A DNA stretch of 64,000 nucleotides, taken from assembly GCA_028023455.1 (NCBI GenBank), contig JAQFVV010012497.1:3472001-3536000 (forward strand), in the 5' to 3' direction. Shown piece after piece: positions 63,420-64,000 of this stretch (positions are counted from its first letter, which is position 1; the number at the start of each line of letters is the position of its first letter). Made by a program: the position numbers and the translations under genes. This stretch comes from Epiperipatus broadwayi. Taxonomy: Eukaryota; Onychophora; Udeonychophora; Euonychophora; Peripatidae. The notes under the pieces are model-generated. The model did not search any database, was not told where the DNA came from, and saw nothing but the letters and a program-made list of their open reading frames with translations.

Positions 63420-64000
63420 AAGGAAATATAAGACAGATGTATCTTGTCTATTTATGTCTAAAATAAACTTTAAAATTTTTTAAATTAATTATTTATCATA
63501 CTTAGTTCTAATAATTTGCAAGCTCAAATTTAGAACTTACACATCTAAGCCAACTAAGAATGCTATAGATGTAAAGTAGAATTCCTCAATACCTTGATAA
63601 AACAATGTCAGTTAAAGCACTAATAAAATTTTACACATGCTTTATTAAACATACTATAACTACAAATTAAATCCATCTTCAATAATAAAAAATTAAGCAA
63701 AATCAAAGCATGATGGCATAGCTCATAAGATGCATCTACTTTTAAGGTATAATAAGGATTTAAGACTTTGTCACTAGTGAGAAAAATAATGAGAATGTGC
63801 ATCAGGGACAAAATACAAAATAGGATTACCTTAAAAATAGATCTTAAGCAACAATCCCTAAATATATGTTATGAACATATAAATACTAGCAAGACAATAA
63901 ATAATAAGAGAGAGAGAGAGAGAGACAATACTACATCCCTTTTGAAAAATAAGCTAGAAAAATAATGATAGAGACTAACACTACCATTGTTAAATAAACT
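63420..64000. other. AT-rich window end
   Basis: A short (AG)n run lies at about 63908-63925; no gene was recognised. Confidence 0.4.

Overview
This window looks like gene-poor, very AT-rich nuclear DNA of an animal, most likely an invertebrate. The reasons are a very low G+C content (about a quarter by eye, not counted), no bacterial-style gene packing, long microsatellites, tRNA-derived short interspersed elements (SINEs), long foldback (inverted-repeat) elements, and decayed Gypsy-type LTR retrotransposon, non-LTR retrotransposon (LINE) and hAT transposon genes. The species cannot be named from the sequence. No intact host gene was recognised; the window could be intergenic or a large intron.

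Layout. 0-1.1 kb: decayed Gag-like frame on the minus strand. 1.1-6.3 kb: AT-rich, nothing firm. 6.3-6.8 kb: 0.5-kb foldback. 7.3-8.2 kb: two long (TA)n tracts. 8.3-9.1 kb: a second decayed minus-strand Gag-like frame. 11.8 kb: two hairpins with (AT)n loops. 14.0 kb: two adjacent perfect hairpins with different stems but identical 13-nt loops. 13.4-21.2 kb: many copies of a tRNA-like SINE and, near 20.6 kb, the end of a LINE ORF2. 22.6 and 23.0-23.6 kb: foldback elements. 23.9-26.3 kb: a decayed hAT transposase split by a 0.4-kb inverted-repeat element that carries a tRNA-like core. 27-30 kb: more dispersed repeats. 31.5 kb and 32.9-34.1 kb: two LINE remnants. 34.5 kb: another foldback. 37.2-37.5 kb: three SINE copies in a row. 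41.0-41.3 kb: a third Gag-like remnant. 43.0-43.5 kb: half of the 23-kb palindrome and a retroposed tRNA-Val-like sequence with target-site duplications. 45.1 kb: foldback. 47.8-48.3 kb: a slightly GC-richer patch with a TATA box and a poly(A) signal. 50.75-56.77 kb: a complete but dead Gypsy-type LTR retrotransposon on the minus strand. 56.77-58.81 kb: a 2-kb foldback with arms of nearly 1 kb. 62.9-63.4 kb: a compound trinucleotide microsatellite with about 136 TAA units.

Nothing here forms a working pathway. The interest lies in the density and variety of inverted-repeat structures (at least six foldbacks plus several perfect hairpins), in nested insertions, and in the twin hairpins at 14.0 kb, which no transposon family known to me explains.
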